From G963666705 sp963666705 (GTDB lineage Bacteria > Pseudomonadota > Alphaproteobacteria > CADEGL01), in NCBI GenBank assembly GCA_963666705.2, contig CAXXKO010000001.1, positions 124,001 through 188,000 on the forward strand: a stretch of 64,000 bases of DNA, read 5' to 3'. Positions 28,535 to 35,791 of the stretch are shown in pieces. The position numbers and the translations under genes are program-made. The notes beneath the pieces are model-generated. The model worked only from the letters and a program-made list of their open reading frames with translations, was not told where the DNA came from and made no database searches. Each line of letters starts with the position of its first letter. Positions within the stretch are counted from its first letter, which is position 1.

Positions 28535-29944
28535 TGTAGATAGCACACGATCTGTCCGTTCTATGTAGCATACGATCTGTCCGGTTTATTGAGCCTCCTG
28601 TTTGAAGGGGGTGGGATGAGACGGACAGATGTTTTGCAAGGTGTGCGCATGATGAGGTTTCGGGATGTTTTCGGTCGTTGTGAGGCGGGATCGTTGAGCC
28701 AGTTGGAGGCGGCGGAGGTGCTTGGGGTCGGCGAGCGCACGTTTCGGCGCTGGTGCCGTCGTTTCGAGTGTGAGGGCGATGCGGGGCTTCTGGACCGGCG
28801 TCTGGGCAAGCCGTCGCCCAAGCGGGTGCCGGTGGACGAGGCGATGCGGGTCGAAGCTCTTTACCGCGAGCGCTACGCGGGTTTCACGGTCAAGCACTTC
28901 CACGAGCACCTGGTGAAGGACCACGGCTTCCGCTGGGGTTACACCTGGACCAAGACGTTTCTCCACGGCCGCGGCCTGGCGGCGCCGGCGCCCAGGCGCG
29001 GGGCGCACCGGCGCAAGCGGCCGCGGCGGCCGCTCGTGGGCATGATGCTGCATCAGGACGGCTCGACGCACCGCTGGCTGCCGGGCCGCGACGAAGAGCA
29101 GGATATGATCGTCTCTCTGGACGATGCGAGCGGGGCGATCTACTCGGGCTTCCTGGTCGCCGAGGAGGGCACCATGTCGAGCTTCCAGGGGCTGGGCGAG
29201 GTGTTCGGCCGGCACGGGCTGCCGTGCGCGCTCTACACCGACCGCGCGAGCCACTACTTCCACACCCCCCAGGCGGGTGGCAAGGTGGACCGCGACAAGC
29301 CCTCCCAGCTCGGACGGGCCTTGGCCCAGCTCGGCATCGAGCACATCGCGGCCTATTCGCCGGAGGCGCGCGGGCGCTCCGAGCGCGCCTTCCGCACCTT
29401 GCAGGACCGGCTCCCCAAGGAGTTGGCATTGGCCGGCGTCTCGACGATCGAAGGGGCCAACCGCTTCCTCGCCGAGACCTTCATTCCCGACTACAATGCG
29501 CGCTTCGCGATCGCTCCCGAAGAGCCGGGCTCGGCCTTCGTCGCCGTGCCGGCGGAACAGTGGCGCGACGTGCTGTGCGTCCAGGAGACGCGCACCGTCG
29601 GCAACGACAACACCGTACGCTTCCACGGCATCGTCCTGCAGATCCCGCCGTCATCGCTGAGGCCGCACTACGTCAAGGCCAAGGTCCGCGTCCACCACTA
29701 TCCGGACGCCACCTACGCCATATTCCACGGGCCGCGCCCGATCGCCCGCTACCGAGGCGATGGCGCGCTTCTGGAAGGAGACACCATGAAGAGGGCCGCG
29801 TGATGCCGCTCGACGCGACCCGCCCGTGGATAAGTGGACAGCTCGGCTACGCCGACCTGACCACTTCCCCACAGGCGCCACAACATCAACAGAGCGGTCA
29901 ATCGATGTGCTACATAAACCGGCCAACTTAATTCGCTATCTACA
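28535..29944 (+). mobile_element. ISNCY-type insertion sequence, 1410 bp
   Basis: The terminal repeats TGTAGATAGC (28535) and GCTATCTACA (29935-29944) are perfect inverted repeats, with further subterminal TGTAGC motifs. It is flanked by a 16-bp direct repeat, CGGATCGCCGTTGCCC, at 28519-28534 and 29945-29960. Long target duplications are known for some members of this group. It carries one transposase and sits between the divergent dgt and erpA genes. Confidence 0.92.
28616..29803 (+). CDS. ISNCY-family transposase
   Basis: 395-aa DDE-type transposase. An N-terminal helix-turn-helix (LSQLEAAEVLGVGERTFRRWCRRF) is followed by an rve-like integrase core with QDGSTHRWL, the VSLDDASGAI and LYTDRASHY blocks, and SPEARGRSERAFRTLQDRLPKEL carrying the acidic residue. 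The start at 28616 is preceded by GAAGGGGGTGGG. An upstream TTG start is possible. The frame is intact. Confidence 0.92.
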   Translation: MRRTDVLQGVRMMRFRDVFGRCEAGSLSQLEAAEVLGVGERTFRRWCRRFECEGDAGLLDRRLGKPSPKRVPVDEAMRVEALYRERYAGFTVKHFHEHLVKDHGFRWGYTWTKTFLHGRGLAAPAPRRGAHRRKRPRRPLVGMMLHQDGSTHRWLPGRDEEQDMIVSLDDASGAIYSGFLVAEEGTMSSFQGLGEVFGRHGLPCALYTDRASHYFHTPQAGGKVDRDKPSQLGRALAQLGIEHIAAYSPEARGRSERAFRTLQDRLPKELALAGVSTIEGANRFLAETFIPDYNARFAIAPEEPGSAFVAVPAEQWRDVLCVQETRTVGNDNTVRFHGIVLQIPPSSLRPHYVKAKVRVHHYPDATYAIFHGPRPIARYRGDGALLEGDTMKRAA

Positions 29945-29971
29945 CGGATCGCCGTTGCCCGCGCCTCCCCT

Positions 29972-29999
29972 TTGACAATTCGCCGCGATTGACTACATA
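29972..29999 (+). promoter_or_regulatory. sigma-70-type promoter of erpA
   Basis: TTGACA at 29972-29977 and TACATA at 29994-29999 are separated by 16 bp, 36 bp upstream of the erpA start. The -35 box matches the consensus and the -10 differs at two positions. It lies just outside the ISNCY target duplication, so the insertion spared it. Confidence 0.6.
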
Positions 30000-30035
30000 G
30001 CTAGTCATGAAACAGCGCATGATCCAGGATCCGCA

Positions 30036-30416
30036 ATGTCCGTAACCACAGATGCAGATGTGCGAGGCGGCCCCGCCGCGGACGCGTTGCCGGCCATCTC
30101 GATCGGCGACAGCGCCGTGCGCCGCCTCGCCAAGATGATGGAGAGGGACCCGGATGCCAACCAGGTGTTCCGCGTCTCGGTCCAGGGCGGCGGCTGCTCG
30201 GGCTTCCAGTACAGCTTCAGCTTCGACGACAAGGTGAACGCCGACGACCGGGTGTTCGAGCGTGATGGCGTCAAGGTGGTGGTGGACGAGATGTCGCTCG
30301 AGTTCCTCGACGGCTCCCAAGTCCAGTACCGGGAGGAGCTGGTGGGCTCCTACTTCGCCCTCGACAACCCCAAGGCAACCTCCTCCTGCGGCTGCGGCAG
30401 CTCCTTTTCGATCTGA
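30036..30416 (+). CDS. erpA: iron-sulfur cluster insertion protein ErpA/IscA
   Basis: 126-aa A-type carrier that delivers Fe-S clusters to apoproteins. The three ligand cysteines are in GGGCSGFQYSF and at the C-terminus in SSCGCGSSFSI. The N-terminal extension of about 20 residues is slightly long for the family. The ErpA subgroup fits best because of the QYSFSFDD and GSQVQYREELVGSYFALDNP wording. It is divergent from dgt and followed by xthA, a common alphaproteobacterial arrangement. Confidence 0.92.
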   Translation: MSVTTDADVRGGPAADALPAISIGDSAVRRLAKMMERDPDANQVFRVSVQGGGCSGFQYSFSFDDKVNADDRVFERDGVKVVVDEMSLEFLDGSQVQYREELVGSYFALDNPKATSSCGCGSSFSI

Positions 30417-30466
30417 GCGCCAGCGAGTGTCCGGGGCCCTTTTCACGCTGCGGTAAAGGCACGGGC

Positions 30467-31252
30467 ATGCTCAGGATCGCCACCTGGAATGTGAACTCGG
30501 TCAAGGCGCGCCTGCCGCGGGTCCTCGAATGGCTGGCCGAGGCCAGTCCCGACGTGGCCCTCCTCCAGGAGACCAAGTGTGTCGAGCAGGGCTTCCCCGC
30601 GCTCGAGATCGGCGACCTCGGCTACAACCTCGCCGTGGTCGGCCAGAAGAGCTACAACGGTGTCGCCATCCTCTCCAAACACCCGATCGAGGTGGAAGAG
30701 ACCCGTCTGCCGGGGGACGAGGCCGACGAGCAGGCGCGCTATGTCGAGGCCGTCATCGATGCGGGCACACGGCCGGTGCGGGTGGCCTCGATCTACCTGC
30801 CCAACGGCAACCCCGTCGATACCGAGAAGTTCCCCTACAAGCTCGCCTGGCTCGACCGCCTGCGCGAACACGCGCGCCACCTCCTCGCCCTCGAGGAGGT
30901 GGTCGTCCTCGGTGGCGACTACAACGTCTGCCCGACCGACGCGGACGTCTACGACCCCGAGGGCTGGCGCGACGACGCCCTGTGCCGGCCCGAAAGCCGG
31001 CAACGCTTCCGCGCCCTCGTCTACGAGGGCTTCACGGACGCCTTCCGCGCCTTCCATCCCGAGCCGCACCTCTACTCGTTCTGGGACTACCAGGCCGGGC
31101 GCTGGCAGAAGGACCAGGGCCTGCGTATCGACCACCTGCTGCTCTCGCCCCAGGCGGCCGACAGGCTGGCGGATGCCGACATCGACAAGGGCCCGCGCGG
31201 CAAGGAGAAGCCCTCCGACCACACCCCAGTGTGGTGTGCGCTCGAGGATTAG
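30467..31252 (+). CDS. xthA: exodeoxyribonuclease III (AP endonuclease)
   Basis: 261-aa enzyme that nicks abasic sites and removes 3'-blocked ends in base-excision repair. It starts with RIATWNVNSVKARLPRVLEWL and has LLQETKC (metal Glu), NGVAILSK, GGDYNVCPTD and the C-terminal catalytic SDHTPVWC. Length and motifs are canonical. Its stop overlaps the start of the palindromic repeat at 31252. Confidence 0.96.
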   Translation: MLRIATWNVNSVKARLPRVLEWLAEASPDVALLQETKCVEQGFPALEIGDLGYNLAVVGQKSYNGVAILSKHPIEVEETRLPGDEADEQARYVEAVIDAGTRPVRVASIYLPNGNPVDTEKFPYKLAWLDRLREHARHLLALEEVVVLGGDYNVCPTDADVYDPEGWRDDALCRPESRQRFRALVYEGFTDAFRAFHPEPHLYSFWDYQAGRWQKDQGLRIDHLLLSPQAADRLADADIDKGPRGKEKPSDHTPVWCALED

Positions 31253-31575
31253 AGCGAATCCACCTCGACCGGAATCGCTCCAGGCCGCAACGCGGCCCGC
31301 CGGTCGACCGGCGCGCGGGCGCGGGCCCTCCGGCCCGCCGCCGCGAGCGAAATGAGGCTGGTGGATCGAACGCGACAAAAGAATCCCCCTCGCCCCTTGG
31401 GGAGAGGGTCGGGATGAGGGGGCGTGCGTCGGCGCGTTATAAAGCGTCTTTCCGCCGCCTACCGGCGGCCACGCCCTCACCCGGCGCGCCCCCCAAGGGA
31501 CGATGCGGGGGAGAGGGTTCCAAGCGTCGGACTCGAGCCGCTAGAGCGGGTCCGATCGAAGTGGAACCGCTCTAG
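31252..31575. repeat. nested palindromic repeat, copy 1
   Basis: The left boundary is a hairpin (GAGCGAATCC at 31252-31261 against GGAATCGCTC at 31271-31280, one mismatch). The right boundary is a hairpin starting CTAGAGCGGGTCC (31541) and ending CCGCTCTAG (31575). Between them is a second palindromic core around GGGGAGAGGG. The same boundaries recur at 32828-33092. The pair brackets the DUF3095 gene. The 31253-31614 gap holds this repeat and no gene. Confidence 0.85.
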
Positions 31576-31614
31576 CGGGTGGGTTTGTCTTGCGGTGCCG
31601 GGGAGATGGGATCG

Positions 31615-32814
31615 ATGACCACCGATCATGTCGCGTCCGGGAATTCCGAGCTGTTCTACAACGAGCTGGCGCCGTTTCCCGACTTCGCCGACTTCGTCGA
31701 GCTCGAAGCATACGAGCCGGTGCCCGACGATTGGGTCGTGATGATCGCCGACGTTCAGGGATCGACGCAAGCGATCGAAGAGGGGCGCTACAAAGACGTC
31801 AATATGGTCGGGGCCGCGTCGATCACCGCCGTGCTCAACACCTGCGGTGAGATCGAGGTACCCTTCGTCTTCGGTGGAGACGGCGGCACTCTCGTGGTGC
31901 CCTGCTCCCTGCGCGAAGCCGCGGGCGATGCGCTCATCGGTCTCCAGGCGATATCTCAGGCCACATTCGGCCTGACTCTGCGTGTCGGAGCGGTTCCGGT
32001 CGCGGATTTGCGGGCCAAAGGCGCCGACGTCCGGGTTCGCAAATACGAGCTCAGCGCGGGGAACTACCTGGCTATGTTCGCCGGTGGCGGCGTCGAGCTT
32101 TCCGACAGCTTGTTGAAGAGCGCGCCGCCCGGCGCCCCGTACCTTCTGGAAGCTCGGTCGGAATTGATCGAGCCCAATCTTCAAGGCTTGTCGTGCCGGT
32201 GGGAGCCGCTGACCCCCCGAAGTGGGCGCATGATGACCATCATGGTCCAAGGCACGAAGAGCGATTCCGCCGACGAGGGCGCCCTGCTTGGCGGCGTCGT
32301 ACGGAAGATCTCCGATATTCTCGGTCACCACCTCCAGGATTCGGCCCCGGCCAGTGTCAGGTCGATGAAGTTCAGATGGCCGCCGCGAGGGCTCAAACGG
32401 GAGGCCCGTGCCACCGCCGGCCGGCATGGATTCTGGCGGCGCTACCTCGCCGTACTGGTCTCGTCTCTGATCCAGTTCTGGTGCGAGCGCTTCGACCGCC
32501 GGGCGGGGCCATATAACGCACCCGTCTACCGGGACGAGCTGCGCTCGAATACTGACTTCCGGAAATATGACGGGGTACTACGGATGGTGCTGGACGTGAG
32601 CGAAAGCCAGGCCGAGCGCATCGAGCGGTATCTAGCGCACGAGCACGATTCGGGGCGCCTCGTCTATGGCATCCAGCTTGCGGACACAGCCCTGATGACC
32701 TGCGTGGTTTTCAGTCTCGAGCAAAGCGAGCACGTGCATTTCGTCGACGGCTCGGACGGCGGTTTCGCGATGGCGGCCCAGGGCTTCAAGTCCAGGCTGG
32801 GCGCTCGCGCATAG
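31615..32814 (+). CDS. DUF3095 family, class III nucleotidyl-cyclase-like protein
   Basis: 399-aa protein that appears to be soluble, although AVLVSSLIQFWC near residue 285 is locally hydrophobic. The N-terminal half carries cyclase-like metal sites: MIADVQGSTQAI near residue 45 (position of the first metal Asp of class III cyclases) and FGGDGGTLVVP near 85 (second Asp). RVGAVPVADLRAKGADVRVRKYELS follows, as in DUF3095. The C-terminal half ends with YGIQLADTALMTCVVFSLEQSEHVHFVDGSDGG. The family is annotated as adenylate-cyclase-like, but the product has not to my knowledge been shown. It stands alone between two palindromic repeats. The start at 31615 is preferred over 31606 on spacing to GGGGAG. 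Confidence 0.8.
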   Translation: MTTDHVASGNSELFYNELAPFPDFADFVELEAYEPVPDDWVVMIADVQGSTQAIEEGRYKDVNMVGAASITAVLNTCGEIEVPFVFGGDGGTLVVPCSLREAAGDALIGLQAISQATFGLTLRVGAVPVADLRAKGADVRVRKYELSAGNYLAMFAGGGVELSDSLLKSAPPGAPYLLEARSELIEPNLQGLSCRWEPLTPRSGRMMTIMVQGTKSDSADEGALLGGVVRKISDILGHHLQDSAPASVRSMKFRWPPRGLKREARATAGRHGFWRRYLAVLVSSLIQFWCERFDRRAGPYNAPVYRDELRSNTDFRKYDGVLRMVLDVSESQAERIERYLAHEHDSGRLVYGIQLADTALMTCVVFSLEQSEHVHFVDGSDGGFAMAAQGFKSRLGARA

Positions 32815-32827
32815 AGTCCCCCGATAT

Positions 32828-33092
32828 CCTGGAGCGATTCCACCTCGACTGGAATCGCTCCAGGCCGCAAGGCGGCCCGCCGATAGTCCGGCGCGCCCGC
32901 GCAGGCGCGGACCATCTGGTCCGTTGCCGCGAGCGACAAAATACTAGTGGATCGCGTCTGACGCTTGGAACCCTCTCCCCACTTCTTCCCTTGGGGGGAG
33001 AGGGAGGGACCCGCGAAGCGGGAGGGTGAGGGCGACTCTTTCGTCGGGTTCGAACCACTAGAGCGGGTCCGTTCAAAACGGAGCCGCTCTAG
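32828..33092. repeat. nested palindromic repeat, copy 2
   Basis: The left hairpin is perfect over 15 bp: CCTGGAGCGATTCCA at 32828-32842 pairs with the arm ending at 32864. The right hairpin, CTAGAGCGG to CCGCTCTAG, ends at 33092. The boundaries match copy 1 in the same orientation, but the internal GACGCTTGGAACCCTCTCC block is the reverse complement of its counterpart in copy 1. The 32815-33164 gap holds only this repeat. Confidence 0.85.
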
Positions 33093-33164
33093 CCACCGCG
33101 GCCCCCACCGGCGTACCCTCTCCACGCGGGGACGGCCCGCCGCTCACGGACGAGGGAGGCCACG

Positions 33165-33569
33165 ATGGCGGAAGGTGGGGAAAGATTGACCGGCGGCTGC
33201 CTGTGCGGCGCCGTGCGCTACGAAATCGAGGGCGAGCCCACGCGGGTCCTGCACTGCCATTGCTCCATGTGCCGCAAGGCGGCGGGCGCCCCCATGGTCA
33301 CGTTCGTGGGCTGCGCCGCGGAGCAACTCACCTACACCAAGGGCGCGCCGACGGTCTTCCGCTCCTCGGCGCACGCCGCGCGCGGCTTCTGCAAGGATTG
33401 CGGCAGCGCCCTCACCTTCGCCTTCGACGCCCATCCCGAGGGCATCTCGGTGACCGCCGGCACCCTCGACGACCCGGGCGCCGTGGTGCCGAGCCTGCAT
33501 GTCCACGAGGCGGACCGGATCGGCTGGCTCCAGATCGAGGACGGCCTACCGCGCCTCGAGGAGCATTGA
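33165..33569 (+). CDS. GFA-family (CENP-V-type) zinc protein, paralogue 1
   Basis: 134-aa protein with the zinc-binding cysteines of the GFA fold: GGCLCGAVRYE, HCHCSMCRKAAGAP and GFCKDCGSALTF. The family is named after glutathione-dependent formaldehyde-activating enzyme, but most members have no proven reaction. GAGGGAGG precedes the start. It is followed 28 bp later by a clear paralogue in the same direction. Confidence 0.9.
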   Translation: MAEGGERLTGGCLCGAVRYEIEGEPTRVLHCHCSMCRKAAGAPMVTFVGCAAEQLTYTKGAPTVFRSSAHAARGFCKDCGSALTFAFDAHPEGISVTAGTLDDPGAVVPSLHVHEADRIGWLQIEDGLPRLEEH

Positions 33570-33597
33570 GCGCAATCACGGAAAGGGAGAGCCAGCC

Positions 33598-34005
33598 ATG
33601 GCCGAGGCAAGCGAGCATACCGGCGGTTGCCTCTGCGGCGCCGTCCGCTTCCGCGCCGCGGGCGCGCCGAAGGACGTGGGCCATTGCCACTGCGACATGT
33701 GCCGCAAGGCGTCCGGCGCCCCGCTCATTACCTACGCGAGCTTTGGTGCCGGCCAGGTCACATTCACCGCGGGCGCGCCCAAGCTCCGCCGCTCCTCGCC
33801 CTTCGCCCAGCGCGGTTTCTGCGCCGATTGCGGCTCCCAGCTTCTCTACCAGGGCGACGCGACGCCCGAGCAGACCACCCTCAACGTGGGCTGCTTCGAC
33901 CACCCCGAGGCGGTCGAGCCGACCGTGCATATCTTCGCGGCCGAACGGATTCCCTGGGTGAAGATGGATGACGGACTGCCCCGCCACGACGGCTGGGGAT
34001 CCTAG
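33598..34005 (+). CDS. GFA-family (CENP-V-type) zinc protein, paralogue 2
   Basis: 135-aa protein with the same cysteine pattern: GGCLCGAVRFR, HCHCDMCRKASGAP and GFCADCGSQLLY. It shares most core positions with the upstream gene, so the pair arose by tandem duplication. The start at 33598 follows GGAAAGGGAGAG. Confidence 0.9.
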   Translation: MAEASEHTGGCLCGAVRFRAAGAPKDVGHCHCDMCRKASGAPLITYASFGAGQVTFTAGAPKLRRSSPFAQRGFCADCGSQLLYQGDATPEQTTLNVGCFDHPEAVEPTVHIFAAERIPWVKMDDGLPRHDGWGS

Positions 34006-34064
34006 ACGCCGTTTAAGCGATGTTTTGTGCCCACTTCCGCGAACTCCCGCCGGTCCTCACCCTT

Positions 34065-34693
34065 CGACAGGCTCAGGGCGAGGGCCTCATGCTGAGCCTC
34101 CTCATCCCGAGCGCTTGTCGAAGGACGAAGTATGAGGGCCGGGCCGAGTCAGCTCCCACCGTTCTCCGCCACGAAGGCGTCGATGGCGGCGTCGGGCACT
34201 TCGCTCGCGGCGATGACGCCGAGCAGCGCGCCGATCGGCAGGGTCTCCCCTTCCCCGGCCACCTGGCGGCGGAGGACGCCGCCCTCCCGGGCCTCGACCT
34301 CGTTGGTGCTCTTCTCGATCTCGATCTCCAGCACCACCTGACCGGGGGCGACGGCCTGGCCCTCCCCCACCTTCCAGGCGACAGGCTCAGGGCGAGGGCC
34401 TCATGCTGAGCCTCCTCATCCCGAGCGCTTGTCGAAGGACGAAGTATGAGGGCCGGGCCGAGTCAGCTCCCACCGTTCTCCGCCACGAAGGCGTCGATGG
34501 CGGCGTCGGGCACTTCGCTCGCGGCGATGACGCCGAGCAGCGCGCCGATCGGCAGGGTCTCCCCTTCCCCGGCCACCTGGCGGCGGAGGACGCCGCCCTC
34601 CCGGGCCTCGACCTCGTTGGTGCTCTTCTCGATCTCGATCTCCAGCACCACCTGACCGGGGGCGACGGCCTGGCCCTCCCCCACCTTCCAGGC
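34065..34693. repeat. 314-bp tandem direct duplication
   Basis: Bases 34065-34379 recur at 34379-34693 with a constant offset of 314 bp, with no difference seen when the lines are aligned. Each unit contains a palindromic CTTCGACAGGCTCAGG-type repeat and the 3' part of the lipoyl-domain gene. The join (CAGGCGACAGG) shows only one to three bases of homology, pointing to a replication- or end-joining-type event. The outer, left unit carries the gene fragment; the right unit is continuous with the intact gene. Confidence 0.9.
34149..34379 (-). pseudogene. duplicated 3' fragment of the lipoyl-domain gene
   Basis: This fragment repeats the last 73 or so codons of the gene at 34463-34762, including the lipoyl-lysine region EIEIEKSTNEVEA. 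It lacks the first 25 or so codons and any ribosome-binding site, because the 314-bp duplication begins inside the gene. It is probably not translated. Confidence 0.85.
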
Positions 34694-34762
34694 CACCACC
34701 TGGCCCTCCTCCATGGTCAGGCCGAGCTTGGGCATGCGCAGGGCGTGGATGGCGTCGGTCAT
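34463..34762 (-). CDS. stand-alone lipoyl (biotinyl-type) carrier domain protein
   Basis: 99-aa protein consisting only of an E2-type lipoyl domain: MPKLGLTMEEGQVVAWKVGEGQ at the start and the modified lysine in EIEIEKSTNEVEA near residue 50, followed by VLRRQVAGEGETLPIGALLGVI. The E2 acyltransferase and E3-binding parts are missing. It overlaps the E1-beta gene by 4 bp, so it should serve as the swinging arm for that E1, with the catalytic E2 supplied elsewhere or replaced. Confidence 0.9.
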   Translation of the reverse strand: MTDAIHALRMPKLGLTMEEGQVVAWKVGEGQAVAPGQVVLEIEIEKSTNEVEAREGGVLRRQVAGEGETLPIGALLGVIAASEVPDAAIDAFVAENGGS

Positions 34763-35781
34763 GGGGCTGGCTCCATCGTGAGCGTCGCGCGGACGGCGGA
34801 CGCGATATCCCCCGGCCCCGGGATATAGGCGTCCTCCAGCCCCGGCGAGAAGGGCACCGGGACGTGGGGCGGGCTGACCATGCGCGGCGCGGCCTTCAGG
34901 GCCGCGAACGCCTCCTGCGCGGCGAGGGCCGTGATGTCGGTCGCCATGTTGCAGCGCGGATAGGCCTCGTCAACCACCACGAGGCGTCCGGTCCGGCGCA
35001 CGCTTCCGAGGATCGCTTCGCGGTCGAGGGGCGAGGTCGTGCGGGGGTCGATCACCTCGCACGATATGCCCTCGCCGTCCAGCGCCTCGGCCGCCTTCTC
35101 CGCGAACCCGACCATGCGGCCGATGGCCACCACCGTCACGTCGCGCCCCACGCGGACCACCCGCGCCTCGCCCAGGGGAATCGCGTAGGGCTCGTCCGGC
35201 ACCTCGGAACGGGCCCCCAGCATGGCCTTGTGCTCGAAGAACAGCACCGGGTCGTCGTCGCGGATGGCGGCGATCAGGAGGCCCTTCGCCTCGTGGGCCG
35301 AGGAGGGGATAACGACCTTGAGGCCGGGGATGTGGGTGAAGACGGGATAGAGGCACTGGGAATGCTGGGCGCCGGCGCGGAATCCGGCGCCGTAGAGGGT
35401 GCGGATGACCAGCGGCAGTTTCGCGTTGCCGCCGAACATGTAGCGGATCTTGGCGATTTGGTTGAGGATCTGGTCGAAGCAGACGCCGGAGAAATCGACG
35501 AACATGAGCTCCGCCACGGGCCTGAGGCCGGTCATGGCGGCCCCGGCCGCCGCGCCGATGAAGGCGGCCTCGGTGATCGGCGTATCGAGCACGCGCCCGG
35601 GCCCGAATTCCTTGTACAGGCCCCGCGTCATGCCGAAGGGCCCGCCCCAGGCCTCGTCGTTGCCGGCCGAGCCGCCGCGCCCGCCGGCGACGTCCTCGCC
35701 GATGACGATGATGCGCTCGTCCCGCGCCATCTCCTGCCGCAGCGCCTCGTTGACCGCCACCCGAAACGATTTCACCGCCAT
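34759..35781 (-). CDS. 2-oxoacid/acetoin dehydrogenase E1 component, beta subunit
   Basis: 340-aa transketolase-like subunit. It has the starts MAVKSFRVAVNEALRQEMARDERIIVIGEDV and GPGRVLDTPITEAAFIGAAAGAAMTGLRPVAELMF typical of PDH/AcoB beta subunits, and PSSAHEAKGLLIAAIRDDDPVLFFEHK. The start at 35781 matches the family N-terminus and has GAGGGG upstream. Together with the alpha subunit it forms the ThDP-dependent decarboxylase. Pyruvate, acetoin or branched-chain substrates cannot be told apart by eye. Confidence 0.92.
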   Translation of the reverse strand: MAVKSFRVAVNEALRQEMARDERIIVIGEDVAGGRGGSAGNDEAWGGPFGMTRGLYKEFGPGRVLDTPITEAAFIGAAAGAAMTGLRPVAELMFVDFSGVCFDQILNQIAKIRYMFGGNAKLPLVIRTLYGAGFRAGAQHSQCLYPVFTHIPGLKVVIPSSAHEAKGLLIAAIRDDDPVLFFEHKAMLGARSEVPDEPYAIPLGEARVVRVGRDVTVVAIGRMVGFAEKAAEALDGEGISCEVIDPRTTSPLDREAILGSVRRTGRLVVVDEAYPRCNMATDITALAAQEAFAALKAAPRMVSPPHVPVPFSPGLEDAYIPGPGDIASAVRATLTMEPAP

Positions 35782-35791
35782 CGCCCGCCCC

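Noticed and set aside
33040..33062. GGGTTCGAACC resembling a tRNA T-loop
   Set aside because: It is part of the palindromic repeat ending in CTAGAGCGG, with no tRNA structure around it.
34020..34409. Plus-strand open frames across the tandem duplication
   Set aside because: They are antisense to the lipoyl domain and arise from the 314-bp duplication; no start site or family match.
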